DNA of 64,000 bases from contig CM036753.1 in the NCBI GenBank assembly GCA_020796225.1, positions 74,157,865 through 74,221,864 on the forward strand, in the 5' to 3' direction. A model generated the notes under the pieces. That model searched no databases. It was not told where the DNA came from and was given only the letters and a program-made list of their open reading frames with translations. Below are positions 11,195-21,992 of the stretch, piece by piece (the stretch's first letter is position 1; every line of letters starts with the position of its first letter). Made by a program: the position numbers and the translations under genes. Origin of the DNA: Arion vulgaris (taxonomy: Eukaryota; Mollusca; Gastropoda; Stylommatophora; Arionidae).

Positions 11195-12345
11195 TTGGAG
11201 TAAACAGAGCAGTGGGACGAATTAGTTGTTAGCAGAAGAATGACATGCACTTGGTAGAAGCACAGGAGATGTGCACTTAGTGGAAGCGATAAGTGGATGA
11301 GATTGGGGGAAGTAGTACAGGAGATGTGCTTTTAGTGGAAACAGTCGCCCGAGTGGTTACCGGGGCCCAAATTTGGGGTGTAAAGAATAGAACCATTGTT
11401 ACCTGCCACACATGTCGTAAGAGGCGCAAAGGAGGTTTGGCTGAAATCGGATGCATGTGTCCTAAACATGTAGAAGTCTGTGTTTAGGGGCCTACCAAAC
11501 CAATGTGCAACGTATACACGTTCTTGGCAAAGATCAAACATATCACAAGGAGTGATTATCATTTGTCGTAAAGAACGAACGCAAAGAAGAAGAAGAGAGT
11601 GGAAACAGTGAAGTGGACGAAATTGATGGAAGAAGCACACGGGATGTGCACTTGGTGGAAACAGAGTAGTGGGATGAGCTTTGTGGAAGCAGCACAGGAG
11701 GATGTGCACTTTCTGGAAATATAGACGTAGGATGAGCTTGAAAGAAGCACATGAGAGGTGCACTCGGTTGAAATAGAGAAGTGGATAAGCTTGGTGGAAG
11801 CAGCACAAGAGATGTGTACTTGGTGGAAATAGGAAATGAATGAGCATGGTGGAAGCAACAGAAGGATGTACACGTAGTGGAAACAGAGTAGTGGAATGAG
11901 CTTGGTGGACGCTACACAGGATTATGTGCACTTTGTGGAAACATTGTAGTGGGATGAGCTTGGTAGAAACAGCACAAGAGATTTGCGCTGTGTAAATAGA
12001 GACTAGGATAAGCTTGGTGGAAGAAGAGTAGTGGGATGAACTTGGTGGAAGCAACACAGAAGGATGTTCAATTGCTGGAAACAGAGTAGTATGATGAACT
12101 TGGGTAAAGAAGCACAGGAGAATGTACACCAGATGGAAAAAGAGAAATGGAATTAGCTTGATTGAAGCACAGGAAAATGTGCACCAGGTGGAAAATGAGA
12201 ATGGAGTAAGCTTGATTGAAGCACATGAGAATGTACACCAGGTTGAAAAAGAGAAATGTAATTAGCATGATTAAAGCACAGGAGAATGTGCACCAGGTGA
12301 AAACAAGAGAAATGGAATTAGCTTGATTAAAGCACAGGAGAATGT
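11195..12345. repeat. ~54-56-bp minisatellite, split by SINE2
   Basis: Units carry GGATGAGCTTGGTGGAAGCA, then GCACAGGAGATGTGCACTTG and GTGGAAACAGAGTAGT. Divergence increases to the right. The minus-strand frames of up to 265 codons are the repeat read as protein (HQAHPTTLFPPSAHP-type) and are not genes. Confidence 0.95.
11345..11597 (+). mobile_element. SINE2 copy inside minisatellite
   Basis: The best SINE2 copy. It runs from TCGCCCGAGTGGTTACCGGG to CGAACGCAAAGAAGAAGAAG. The 11-bp AGTGGAAACAG flanks it at 11334-11344 and 11598-11608, so it inserted within an array unit. Confidence 0.9.
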
Positions 12346-12761
12346 ACAATATGTGAAACGATATTATTTGATGCCCTTTGCTACAACAGTGAACATAATG
12401 AAAACCGACACATACATGAACTTTACATAAGTAGATAAATTGGATGAACATTGCATACATAGAACATGTGGATAAATTATGTATACATAGAAAAAGTGAG
12501 ATTAACTTGACATGACAGAGAAATGAAATGAACTGTGGGAGATAGAAGTTGGAGGCACGAATGTAAAAAGACATATCCTAACAGCTTAGTGTGCATAAAA
12601 AGCGCTGGCACTTAAAAAAACACAAATGAATGTGGTAGACATGGCCTAATGAAAAGAATTGGATAGATTTAGCATAAGCAGATAGTGTTTTTGTAGTTGA
12701 TTAAAACAGAGGAATGGAGTGTACTTGGAAGAAACAGAAAATATGGATGCATTTTATAAGC
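12346..12761. other. non-coding, no feature recognised
   Basis: Possibly the decayed right edge of the preceding array; no clear periodicity. Confidence 0.5.
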
Positions 12762-12767
12762 TTAAAA

Positions 12768-12986
12768 CCCTTTAGCTGCTAAGGACGTGTATATATTTTT
12801 TTCCCATTCACTGCTAAAGACGCATTAATACGTCTGTTATTATCTCTCCTCTGTGGGTTAAAGGCGTGTTAACACGTTATACATTTCTACTGTCACTGCT
12901 AGAGGCGTACATTCACGTTTGTGACCTAAAAACAAAGAGTAGCTATTTTTAGCTACGTCTTCAGAAAGTATGTAGCAGCGAAAGGG
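12768..12986. mobile_element. piggyBac-like MITE
   Basis: Ends are inverted: CCCTTTAGCTGCTA at the left and TAGCAGCGAAAGGG at the right. The right end abuts TTAA (12987-12990). A TTAA also lies two bases outside the left end (12762-12765). CCC ends at TTAA sites are characteristic of piggyBac elements. The interior holds several short palindromic repeats of the type GACGCATTAATACGTC and CGTGTTAACACG. There is no coding capacity. Confidence 0.7.
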
Positions 12987-12989
12987 TTA

Positions 12990-13455
12990 AACATTTTATG
13001 TGAAACATTTTGTGTGTAACATCTTGTTTGCAAGATTGCATGTGCAACTTTTTGTGTGTGCAACATGTTGTATGCAATATTTTTTATGGAGGATTTTGTG
13101 TGCAGAATGTTTTGTGTGCAAAATTGTGTGCGTAATATTTTGTGTGCAGCATGTTGTGTGCAACATTTTATTTGCAGCATTGTGAGTGCAACATTGTGTC
13201 CGTAATATTTTGTGCGCAATATTTTGTGTGCAACGAGTTGTATGCAACATTTTATGTACACCATTTTGTGCGCAACATTTCGCGTGGAACATTTTATTTG
13301 CAACATTTTGAGTGCAACATTTTGTAAGCAAGATGTTGTGTGCAACATTTTGCGTTCATCATTGTGTGTACAACGAGTTGTATGCAAGATAATATTTTGT
13401 GTACAACATTTTGTGTGCAATATTTTGTGAGCAACATTGTATGTGCTACATTTTG
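12990..13455. repeat. 14-bp minisatellite, ~32 copies
   Basis: Degenerate units of the form ATTTTGTGTGCAAC. It begins within a few bases of the MITE's right end. Both strands give Cys-rich open frames (for example CCTQNVAHKM-type) that are only the repeat. Confidence 0.95.
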
Positions 13456-13924
13456 TATTTCCTACAGAAAAAAGTGGTATCTATTTCATTTCTAGTTAAA
13501 ATGGGACTTTTTTCCGACAACAAACGACTCTCAGGTCGACCCAGTTTGAGTAATTTAGAAACACTGAGAAGCCAATACGGTTTGCTCTATATCGACTAAA
13601 TTACCAATCGTGTCGTTCTTGAAAGAAATTACCGGTCTAGCATTATATCCCCCTCCCCATCCCTACCCATACACTATAGGCTGTGAATACGGATTGCTTG
13701 CTTTACTTATAAATAGTGAATCAAGAAATAAATGAGTTCAAATGATAGAAAAGACTCCAGCATAGATAAGACTGCATAAAACCATATACTAAGGATGAAC
13801 CATCACAGCACAAGGTTAGGAATGTATACTAAACTTTTACAACAGGCAGCATCTTATACTTGCGATTACAAATTTGCTCCTAAGATTCTAATGAAATAGG
13901 TCACATAAGTAATCTACCATCGTT
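13456..13924. other. non-coding, no feature recognised
   Basis: No shared element or coding motif seen. Confidence 0.6.
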
Positions 13925-14430
13925 AGTGTTTGCGGGTCTTGCAAGAGGAGCAACAAATAGTAACACACGCAACCTAAGAGACATGTTGTAAGAGGCGACT
14001 TCTTCTTCTTCTTTGCGTTCGTTCTTTACAATCAATTTTAATCACTCTTTGTGATATGTTTGATCTGTGCCAAGAACGTGTATACGTTGCACATTGGTTT
14101 GGTAGGCCCTAAACGCATATACTTCTACACGTTTAGGACACATGAATCCGATTTCAGCCAAACCTTCTTACTCGCCTCTTACGACATGCATGGCAGGCAA
14201 CAGTGGTTCTATTCTTTACACCCCAATTTTAGGCCCCGGTAACCACTCGGGCGAGATACGACTGAGGTAAGGGACTAGGAAACCTACCCTAGTAAATAAA
14301 AAGTGTCAGATAGGAAATCGGTTATGTTGGCCTACCTGTAGGCGCATAACTGGCACAACATTCAATCGCTGTTAGGCTCAGAACACATACAAGACATCAA
14401 GAATTGTTGAACAAATGATCTATATGGAGG
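13925..14430 (+). mobile_element. SINE3 copy interrupted by a SINE2
   Basis: The SINE3 5' part runs to 14000 (AGAGGCGACT) and resumes at 14254 with AGATACGACTGAGGTAAGGG. It then carries CTACCCTAGTAAATAAAAAG, GTAGGCGCATAACTGGCACA and a GAAGAAG tail. The gap holds a complete minus-strand SINE2. Confidence 0.85.
14001..14253 (-). mobile_element. SINE2 nested in SINE3
   Basis: Complete minus-strand SINE2, with its tail as TTCTTCTTCTTTGCGTTCG at the left and its head as CCGGTAACCACTCGGGCG at the right. AGAGGCGACT (13991-14000) and AGATACGACT (14254-14263) are an 8/10-matching target duplication. The open frame at 14051-14242 lies entirely within it. Confidence 0.9.
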
Positions 14431-14484
14431 GTTCGAAGAAGAACAATTTACTGTACTTAGAATTTGAACCAGTTAACATTTGCA

Positions 14485-14760
14485 CTAGATAGCTGTCAAG
14501 ATGGTCTTGTGGGTCTCTATTGTTAAGTCATTACGGTTTTACCTTGCGTTCTGTAGGTCGTAGGTTCTAATCTGGACTGCACTGTTCTGTTCACAAGTAC
14601 ATCTTTTCCTGAGACCCCTAGCATTGCTGCCAAAACTACAGACTTCGTGTTTTTTGCTGTACGCTCGATATCTGGCGTGCAATTATGTGGAGAGGGGCCG
14701 AGCCATATGGGGTGTAAAACCGGGCAGTAAAATTCACTTAAGCTTTAAAGATGGATTTGA
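14485..14760 (+). mobile_element. SINE5 copy
   Basis: Plus-strand copy with GTAGGTCGTAGGTTCTAATC as the degraded B-box region, CTGTTCACAAGTACATCTTT, a CTGAGACCCCTAGCATTGCT block, and CGAGCCATATGGGGTGTAAA near its 3' end. Confidence 0.75.
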
Positions 14761-14789
14761 GATCTAGCCTTAACTAAGTTCCCGCGTTT

Positions 14790-15055
14790 ATGTACATAAA
14801 CTAAGCTTTAACTATAGATAGTTTATTTGGAGATACGAGCACTTATGAACTAATTGGTTCCACGTGCAGTGATAATGATGTGACGACTAAACTAAACTTA
14901 AAACTATAGATAGTTTATTTGGAGATACGAGCACTTATGAACTAATTGGTTCCACGTGCAGTGATGATGATTACGCTAATAATTTAAAACTAAAGATAGT
15001 TTGAGATAGAGACTAGAACTAATGGTTACTGCAGTGATACGTCGACAATAAACTA
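14790..15055. repeat. ~115-bp tandem repeat, about 2.5 copies
   Basis: Two near-identical units share CTATAGATAGTTTATTTGGA, GATACGAGCACTTATGAACT and GTTCCACGTGCAGTGAT. A third, strongly diverged, unit follows. Confidence 0.85.
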
Positions 15056-15134
15056 AAATGGTCGATTCTTAACAGAAATTACACTCACGGTTAGTGTCTA
15101 CATCAAGATCACAAACTTGAATAGGTCCTGACTT

Positions 15135-15336
15135 TTGTTTTCGATGTAGAAGCACTTGAGCTTTCAGGTCTTCGGCTCGGTGCCATGGACATCGTAACCC
15201 TTCGGTTCGGTACCACGAACACCGTAAATCTGGAGAACCTGTGACTTTTCTGCCAGCCCACGGAATTGAGCAGCACTGACAGGGGACTTGTCACCCGTCG
15301 TCCAACGCGATACAAACACGCTGGGCAGGTGGGCAC
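15135..15336 (-). mobile_element. SINE1 copy with target-site duplication
   Basis: Minus-strand SINE1. ATAGGTCCTGACTT (15121-15134) and ATAGGTCTGACTT (15337-15349) are a 13-14-bp duplication differing by one base. Confidence 0.85.
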
Positions 15337-15489
15337 ATAGGTCTGACTTCAAGTCTATTGTATTTAAGTAGATCTATTCGAGCTTACATCACATGCTAAT
15401 TCACTAACTACCCTTTACACGTGATGTGTGTAGACTAGCAGATGAAGTCAAATGTCAGTCGTTCTGTTTTGCTAAGCAAGTTTAATTAT

Positions 15490-15800
15490 AATAAATAATA
15501 TTCCTCTTGTACCTTTACACGTTACATAGAGCCTGTGAGCAATTTCTCCATACCGCTCTATTCTGGACAACTCGCTCAATCTCCTCCATGGAACTGAGAC
15601 CGATATTTCAAACCTCTCTTAGCAAATTTCTTTTCAGGGTCTTCTTAGGTCGTCCTCTCTCTCTTGAACCCTTTGCATCCCACGTCAACGCTTGATTTGA
15701 TATTCTTTGATCATTTATTTTCAAGGTGTGTCTAAAATATCTCCATGTTCTCCTTCTTATAACAGTTGTTACTAATGGTTGACCAAACATTTCTCTGAAA
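15490..15800 (-). pseudogene. LINE-D 3' end: RT C-terminus
   Basis: The minus-strand frame at 15608-15790 contains TVIRRRTWRYFRHTLKIN, then a KGSRERGRPKKTLKRNL stretch. That R-R-W-x-GH ... GRPKxTW pattern is the usual C-terminal segment of LINE ORF2 proteins downstream of RT. The 3' part ends in an ATT-rich tail near 15490. The same 3' end recurs at 56430-56740, including CTATGTAACGT. The RT and endonuclease domains are absent, so the copy is heavily 5'-truncated. Confidence 0.75.
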
Positions 15801-16249
15801 TGAGAAGTTTCAATTGCAAAAATAGCCTTAGCAAAAATAATATATGATAAAATAGTTTACTTTTCATGAATTAATTTCATGAATTCATGAATAAATTTCA
15901 GAACAACACACGTTTATCTTTTAAAGATATTCAATTTTCCGATACTTTGATTAAAACAGCATGTGTTGTTTTCACTAGAGACAATCCTGAGACCTACTGA
16001 CTTGAATAATATTTGCTATCTTATCGAGTCAATCGCTCAATGCTTTGTCTAAGATCACATGTGTTGTCCTGGCTACATTTCGTCCTGCGTGGTTTCGACT
16101 AGAAAAATATTTGCTTTATTCACTGATGTCAATGTCGAAGTCAATGCTTTGTTTAGGACCACATGTGTTGTCTTGAGCATGGTCAGTCTTTCGATTATTG
16201 TACTAGGACAACACTTGCTGTCTAGACACATTTATCTTGCTTTGCTTTG
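15801..16249. other. non-coding with degenerate repeats
   Basis: From about 15955, loose copies of ACATGTGTTGT and CAATGCTTTGTxTA recur at roughly 100-bp spacing and may be ancestral to the 44-bp array that follows. No coding motif. Confidence 0.5.
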
Positions 16250-16835
16250 ACTAGGATAACATAGGATATCAGAGTCAATCCTAGGATATGTTGACTAGAG
16301 TAACATATGATATCAAAGTCAATCCTAGGATATGTTGACTTGGATAACATAGGATATCAGAGTCAATCCTAGGATATGTTGACTAGAGTAACATATGATA
16401 TCAGAGTCAATCCTATGATATGTTGACTAGAGTAACATATGATATCAGAGTAAATCCTAGGATATGTTGACTAGAGTCACATATGATATCAGAGTCAATC
16501 CTAGGATATGTTGACTAGAGTAACATATGATATCAGAGTCAATCCTAGGATATGTTGACTAGAGTCACATCTGATATCAGAGTCAATCCTAGGATATTTT
16601 GACTAGAGTAACATATGATATCAGAGTCAATCCTAAGATATGTTGACTAGAGTAACATATGATATCAGAGTCAATCCTAGGATATTTTGACTAGAGTAAC
16701 ATGATATCAGAGTCAATCCTAGGATATGTTGACTAGAGTAACATATTATATCAGAGTTAATCCTATGATATGTTGACTAGGGTAACATATGATATCAGAG
16801 TCAATCCTAGGATATTTTGACTAGAGTAACATATG
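16250..16835. repeat. 44-bp minisatellite, ~13 copies
   Basis: Units contain GACTAGAGTAACATATGATA and TCAGAGTCAATCCTAGGATA. Within each unit AACATATGATATC and GATATGTT can pair, and CCTAGG and GATATC are palindromic. Unit lengths are well kept. Confidence 0.95.
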
Positions 16836-17154
16836 CTCTCTAACCAAGATAAGAGAACAAAAATCATAATATTATGACCATGCGTAGTTTCAGTATTAAA
16901 GAAAGTAAAGAAGGATACAAGATAAGATACGTGACTTGAACAAGACAGCATCAGATATAGCATACTCGTAAATACTTAGGCTTTAATCTTTATACAAAAA
17001 CCTCGCATTTTCTTACTAATTTGTAGTAAGACAATCTTTTGAGACATTAAAAATGCTCGTATACTAAACATTTATAATTAAGCTGTGTGTTTGTGTGTGA
17101 TAGTATTTAGATTAAGGCAATCACGTTTTGAACTTAATTTCTCCGTGTTCCAAG
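16836..17154. other. non-coding, no feature recognised
   Basis: No shared repeat or gene seen. Confidence 0.6.
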
Positions 17155-17645
17155 CAACATAAGGCTGACTAGCTCAGACGGGAGAACCAAAATTCCTGTA
17201 CAATCTGGGGCTGATTTTTAAAAGTGTTTGATAGAACAATGAGAACAATGAAGTTTTTTGCAAGAACCGAATCCTGTGTTGGTCTATTTGTTTTTTTTCG
17301 TAAGCTTTTAATACTTGTACACCATTTTATTTGCTGATAGAGCAATGTTGATAGAGCAATGTTGATAGATCAATGTAAGGTCTTGTGCAATTTTTATACA
17401 ATTCTACGAGCCCATGGTTATTTATTGCTGAAAAATGTTAATAATACAAATATTCTTGAGCGTGAAACTTAATTTGTAACATCATATAACCCTTGATTTA
17501 GCATGGTGTGTTGTTTTTAAAATGAATTTGGCTTTATCTAAACAATACTGGAATGTGAGGACCACTCGGCGGTTGTGATCGGATTTCCTAAAATATTTAC
17601 CTGAGCCCACCGACCTTATGTTATCGAAGGTCGAGGTTTTTCTTG
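17155..17645. repeat. dispersed repeat DR1, copy 1
   Basis: Collinear, diverged match to 55124-55570. It begins GCAACATAAGGCTGACTAGC and carries CTCAGACGGGAGAA, ATGTTAATAATACAAATATT and AACAATACTGGAATG. It ends TTTACCTGAGCCCACCGACC ... TATCGAAGG. No tRNA head, inverted ends or coding motif were found, so its class is unknown. Confidence 0.7.
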
Positions 17646-17814
17646 TATCATGTGCTTGATAAGAACCTTGTAGTCGAAATGTCGATAAGTATTTTTGTTT
17701 GTGCCTAGTACAACAACGTACTCATGGTTAAGTGGCCAGAACCAATCAGAAAGCAATGGCAAACTACTGATTGTATGTTGCCAAGAACTTGATGCAAACA
17801 AGATATTAAAGAAA

Positions 17815-19575
17815 CCATGAACATAACCATGAACATGAAATAGAAGATATGGCAGAAAAACACAGGACTAGATATATGCACAGAGAAATAAGACAAATGA
17901 CAAGTAAGAAAATACTGTAAAAAGTGGAGGATGTATCAAAAACAACAACCAACTTTTGTTTGATAAAACAGAAATATTGACAAGATGGACAGAATATGTA
18001 ACGGCTCTATTTGATGATCAAAGAAGCAGTAAACACAGTATAAAGTGCAATGGCAGCCCAAGAATATTAAAATCTGAAGTTGTAAGAGCAATCGAAACAA
18101 TGAAGCGAGGAAAGGCGGCAGGATTGGACAATATTACTGTGGAAATGTTAACCTCCTTAGAGGATTTTGGTATTTCAACCATTACAGATTTGTGCAATGA
18201 TATATATAACACAGGATATATACCAAGAGACTTGAAGACATCAGTATTCATACCACTACCCAAAAGCCCAAAGCACAGGAGTGCACAGACTATAGGACAA
18301 TTAGCCTGATGAGCCACATAACAAAAATACTACTCAAGATCATACATGAAAGAATTAAAAACAAGATAGACATAGAAGTAGGAGAAGAACAGTTTGGCTT
18401 TAGAAAGAACAGAGGAACAAGAGAGGCAATACTTTGTATAAGACTACTCGCTGACAAGTATATAGAAGTGCAAAAAGTATCTACTTGTGTTTCATCGATT
18501 ATAGCAAAGCTTTTGACAGAGTCCAACATGAAAAGCTAATTATATGTCTACAAGAAATAGGCCTAGATGGGGATGATATCAGACTAATAAGTAACATATA
18601 CTGGGAACAGACAGCAATAATAAAATATGAAAATAGCTACTCTCCATACATAGACATAAAGAGAGGAGTGAGACAAGGATGCATACTGTCACCAAACCTA
18701 TTTAACATCTACACAGAGAAAATCTTCAAACAACTAGAGGGAATGCCAGGACTCAAGATCAATGGAAAAATAATAAAAAACTTAAGATATGCAGATGACA
18801 CAGTATTGTTAGCAGAAAATGAACAAGATCTACAAGAATTAGTGGACCAATTGGACAGAACTAGCAAGGAATATGGATTAGACATTAACATACAGAAAAC
18901 AAAACTATGGTAATCAACAAGGAAATGGAAAAACCTAAAATGAATATAAAAATACATGGAGAATTACTACACCAAGTAAAAAGCTACTCCTATCTCGGTC
19001 AGATGATAACAGACGATGGCAGATGTATAACAGAAATTAAAAAGAGAATAGGAATGGCCAAGGATAATTTCAATAGTATGAGAAAGTTACTGACATCCAA
19101 ACAAATCACAAACAGGCTAAAAATTAGAATGATCAAATGCTATATATATCCTATATTAATGTATGGCTCGGAAACATGGACAATGAACAAGCAGTTAGAA
19201 GACAGAATTGATGCATTTGAGATGTGGATATATAGAAGAATAAGCAGAGTTTCATGGACAGAAAAACAGACAAATAAACCAGTTTTAGGAAAACTAGGCA
19301 TGAAGAAACAACTATTAAGAGAAATAAAATTCAGACAAGTAAAGTATTTTGGGCACATAAAAAGCATGACACCATGATAAAACATTTACTAGAGGGGAAA
19401 GTTGAGGGAGAAGAGCAAGAGGAATACCGAGAGATAATTGGGAGGGAAACTTTAAGAAATGGACAGGTTACAGTCTGGCAGTGTGCAACACCAAGGCGAA
19501 AGACAGAGGATGTTGAAGATTCATTGCAGCCAACCTTCGATGTGGCGACGGCACCTGATGATGATGATGAACATA
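17815..19575 (+). pseudogene. LINE-A: frameshifted reverse transcriptase ORF2
   Basis: This is the best retroelement in the window. The coding frame changes near 18290, 18485 and 18900 and again near 19380, so it is dead. RT landmarks appear in order. RGKAAGLDNITVEML is near 18110, EEQFGFRKNRGT near 18390, and FIDYSKAFDRV near 18495. GVRQGCILSPNLFNIY is near 18665, and LRYADDTVLLAE (catalytic YADD) near 18785. YLGQMITDDGR follows near 18990 and YGSETWTMNKQ near 19160. It continues to RRISRVSWTEK and a C-terminal Arg-rich stretch. The stop codon near 19560 is the first TGA of a (TGATGA)n tail. Such an absent 3' UTR with a trinucleotide tail is typical of RTE-like LINEs. The endonuclease is missing, so the copy is 5'-truncated. 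Confidence 0.9.
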
Positions 19576-19670
19576 ACCATCGACGAAGTGGGTGAACTGG
19601 CATGAGACAGAGTGAATTTCAGATGTGCTGCAAAGAGAGCAACGTCCTATAAAGGATACGCACCTTGATG
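19576..19670 (+). mobile_element. second retroelement 3' end with (GAT)n tail
   Basis: Directly after the LINE-A tail a further ~90 bp ends in CACCTTGATGATGATGAT. Either LINE-A inserted next to an older element with the same tail type, or its 3' terminus is duplicated and diverged. Confidence 0.4.
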
Positions 19671-20754
19671 ATGATGATAACAACGTACTACGTGTTTTGA
19701 TATTCCACTCTTAGTAAAATAAAGAGTGTAATACTTTCCAATATTTACTTCATTGCACCAGGTTTTACCAAATACGACTCAGTCCCTATTCACCGAAGTG
19801 GCTTAATAATACAATAACTTTAATACAATAATTCACACAATCATTTAGCCAATACGGCATTTGTTTTGAAAAGAACTGTAATCAAGCAAAATACAATACA
19901 CGAAAGACATGAAACGAAATAACAGAATAGTCAGTGAGAAAGTTGGGAGAATGGAGCTTGAAATTTAAACAAAAGAAATTAGTAGACAAAATAGTTTCAG
20001 TTTGGTAGAAGAAAACAACACATGTGTTTTCATCAGCAATTGACAGCAAAAAACAGATTTGATATCTTCATTGAATTCTTGTCTGTTAATTATCTTACTG
20101 AACGGGGAAATCAGATCAAAGTATATTTACGTCCCTGGAATCTTCCCATAAATCCATTTTCTGACAATAAAATTATGACGCTTTTGTTAGCCCCCACACA
20201 GGCAACCATTTGGTACCAGCTGATGGAATGCAGAAGATAGCAGTCTACAGACATCCCTTTAGGTTAATTTCTGAGCCGTCTCTGTGTCCAGGCAGCTAAA
20301 AGTATATACGATAATGACAGGGTAGGAATGGAGACGCAAAGACTACCAGGCTGATCTAGTGATATATTACCAACTACATACACTAATGGTGGGATTTGAT
20401 ACTTAATTGTAGGGGTTCTCAAATTATAGTTCAGCAACACATATGACGTTTTGAGTATTAACCTTTGAAGGCTCTGTAAATGATGGTCTATTTTATAGCG
20501 CCAGCTATTTTAATAATATATCCCATGTTACCAAAGACTGAGAATAGCTTTCATTGTTGAGGTCGTTCAGTCATCTTTTACCCAGTTACATATAAATAGT
20601 TCGTGTCATACTGTCATTTCAATTTGCAGGAAAGGCCATAATATAAACCACAGTTATAATCATCAGTGTTGCAGAGACGTATACTTATGTGGTACGTACC
20701 CGTACCATTTCATAAAGCTCCTTTTGAGCTTTGATGATGATTTTACACGCTAGA
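19671..20754. other. non-coding, no feature recognised
   Basis: About 1.1 kb without a repeat shared in the window or a coding motif. The 72-codon frame at 20022-20240 has no recognisable domain. Confidence 0.6.
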
Positions 20755-20872
20755 TCCGCACATTTATATATTTGATGGTAAGGAATATGAGATTCGCACA
20801 TTTATATATTTGATGATAAGGAATGTGAGATCCGCACATTTATATATTTGATGATAAGGAATGTGAGAGTCG
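20755..20872. repeat. ~44-bp tandem repeat, 3 copies
   Basis: Three units with CGCACATTTATATATTTGAT and AAGGAATGTGAGA. Confidence 0.9.
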
Positions 20873-21245
20873 CAGTAACATAGTTGTAAGGGAACTCGCT
20901 TCTTAGTCGTTTAGTCCCGGTTCAATTCCACAGTGGAGGCGTGATATATTTTTTAGACCACAACGCTCACAGAGAAAGATTAGGAATAAGATTGTTAGAA
21001 GGCATAGCGGAATCCTGTCAAAGAGAAAAAATAACAATCACCCAAGCCGCCAGAACAGCACAAGACAGAAGCAGAAAAACACGACACTGCGCAACAACCC
21101 AGAGCAGTGTGACGACAAAAGATAGAAATAAGAACGCTCACAGGCTGAACAAACCTCAATTGGGTAGCAGAAAAAGATCTGGGATGTAAAGGCGGCCTGC
21201 GTGATGTTGACAACATCACACATAGTGTGCCGGCGGACAATGGAA
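20873..21245 (+). mobile_element. SINE6 copy interrupted by a LINE 3' end
   Basis: The tRNA-like head at 20873-20940 has a B box, CGGTTCAATTCC, and the 3' body at 21144-21245 contains CAATTGGGTAGCAGAAAAAG and TGCGTGATGTTGACAACATC. The two parts flank an inserted LINE fragment. The second SINE6 copy (62350-62545) is uninterrupted and has TGAATTGGGTTTCAGAAAAG and GGCGTGATGTTGGCC. Confidence 0.75.
20973..21132 (+). pseudogene. LINE-F 3' fragment nested in SINE6
   Basis: A 160-bp, strongly 5'-truncated insertion whose frame reads LGIRLLEGIAESCQREKITI and QAARTAQDRSRKTRH. It matches the 3' ends of the copies at 23439 and 47445, ending GTGTGACGACAAAAGA. The 11-bp AACGCTCACAG lies at 20962-20972 and 21133-21143, a perfect target duplication. 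Confidence 0.85.
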
Positions 21246-21397
21246 AAAACGGCCTATCACCGCATTCCCCAATGCACCTCTATGTTTGAAAAAGGGTTCA
21301 CTTTTTGTTCCTGTGCAGTGTGATATAAAGTGTAAAAGTGAATTTGATATGTGGTTTTGTGACCAATTCTGCCAAAATGTTCTTGATATATGCTTAA

Positions 21398-21615
21398 AAG
21401 TGTTTTAAGGCCGAAGGATTGACTTCATTCCAAAGGGTTTTACACCATATGGCTCGGTCCCTCTCCGCAGAAATAGCCCGTCACCTCCCGAGAGTATTGC
21501 ACAAAGCACGAACTCCGCAGCTCCAGCAACAATCCTAGTGGTCTCTGAAAAATACTGCACTCGTGAACAGAACGGCGCGATTCAACCACACCTTCGATTC
21601 ACAAGGCAAAGGGCT
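21398..21615 (-). mobile_element. SINE5 copy
   Basis: Minus-strand SINE5 with ACCATATGGCTCGGTC, GCACAAAGCACGAACTCCGC, CTCCAGCAACAATCCTAG and TGCACTCGTGAACAGAACGG. The tRNA head is partly eroded. Confidence 0.8.
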
Positions 21616-21734
21616 TACTACAGCTATGTACTCCTAGTATATAATGTGCTTGAGAATTCCATGTTTCATTCACTTTATCTTTTTCCATGTGTACATGACA
21701 ACACTCATAGATATGTATTTGGTTATGTATACTG

Positions 21735-21992
21735 CCCGTGTATTGCCGGGGTTTACAGGGGAAGTAAAGAATAGTAGCACTGCGATCTACAACGCTTGTC
21801 GTATGAGGAGACTAAGATAGGGGCCCAGTGAAGCTTCTCTAGTAAATAAAAAGTAAAGCAGAATCTGCTGGTCTACTTGTAGGCGTATAACTGGCACAAC
21901 TTGAAATCGCCTTTAGGCTCGGATGACATACAAATCACACAGATTAGTTTAACAAGTGGTAGATCTGAAGCGATCGAAGAAGAAGAAGGAAA
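21735..21992 (+). mobile_element. SINE3 copy
   Basis: Includes GCCCGTGTATTGCCGGGG at the head, AGTAGCACTGCGATCTACAA, CTTCTCTAGTAAATAAAAAG, CTACTTGTAGGCGTATAACT and a CGAAGAAGAAGAAGG tail. Confidence 0.85.

Noticed and set aside
11332..12574. Long minus-strand open frames of 265 and 168 codons
   Set aside because: They translate a ~55-bp minisatellite and part of a SINE2. Residue repeats follow the DNA period and no domain is visible.
12953..13430. Cys-rich open frames on both strands resembling small secreted proteins
   Set aside because: They are a 14-bp minisatellite read in all frames; the cysteines come from TGTGTGCAAC-type units.
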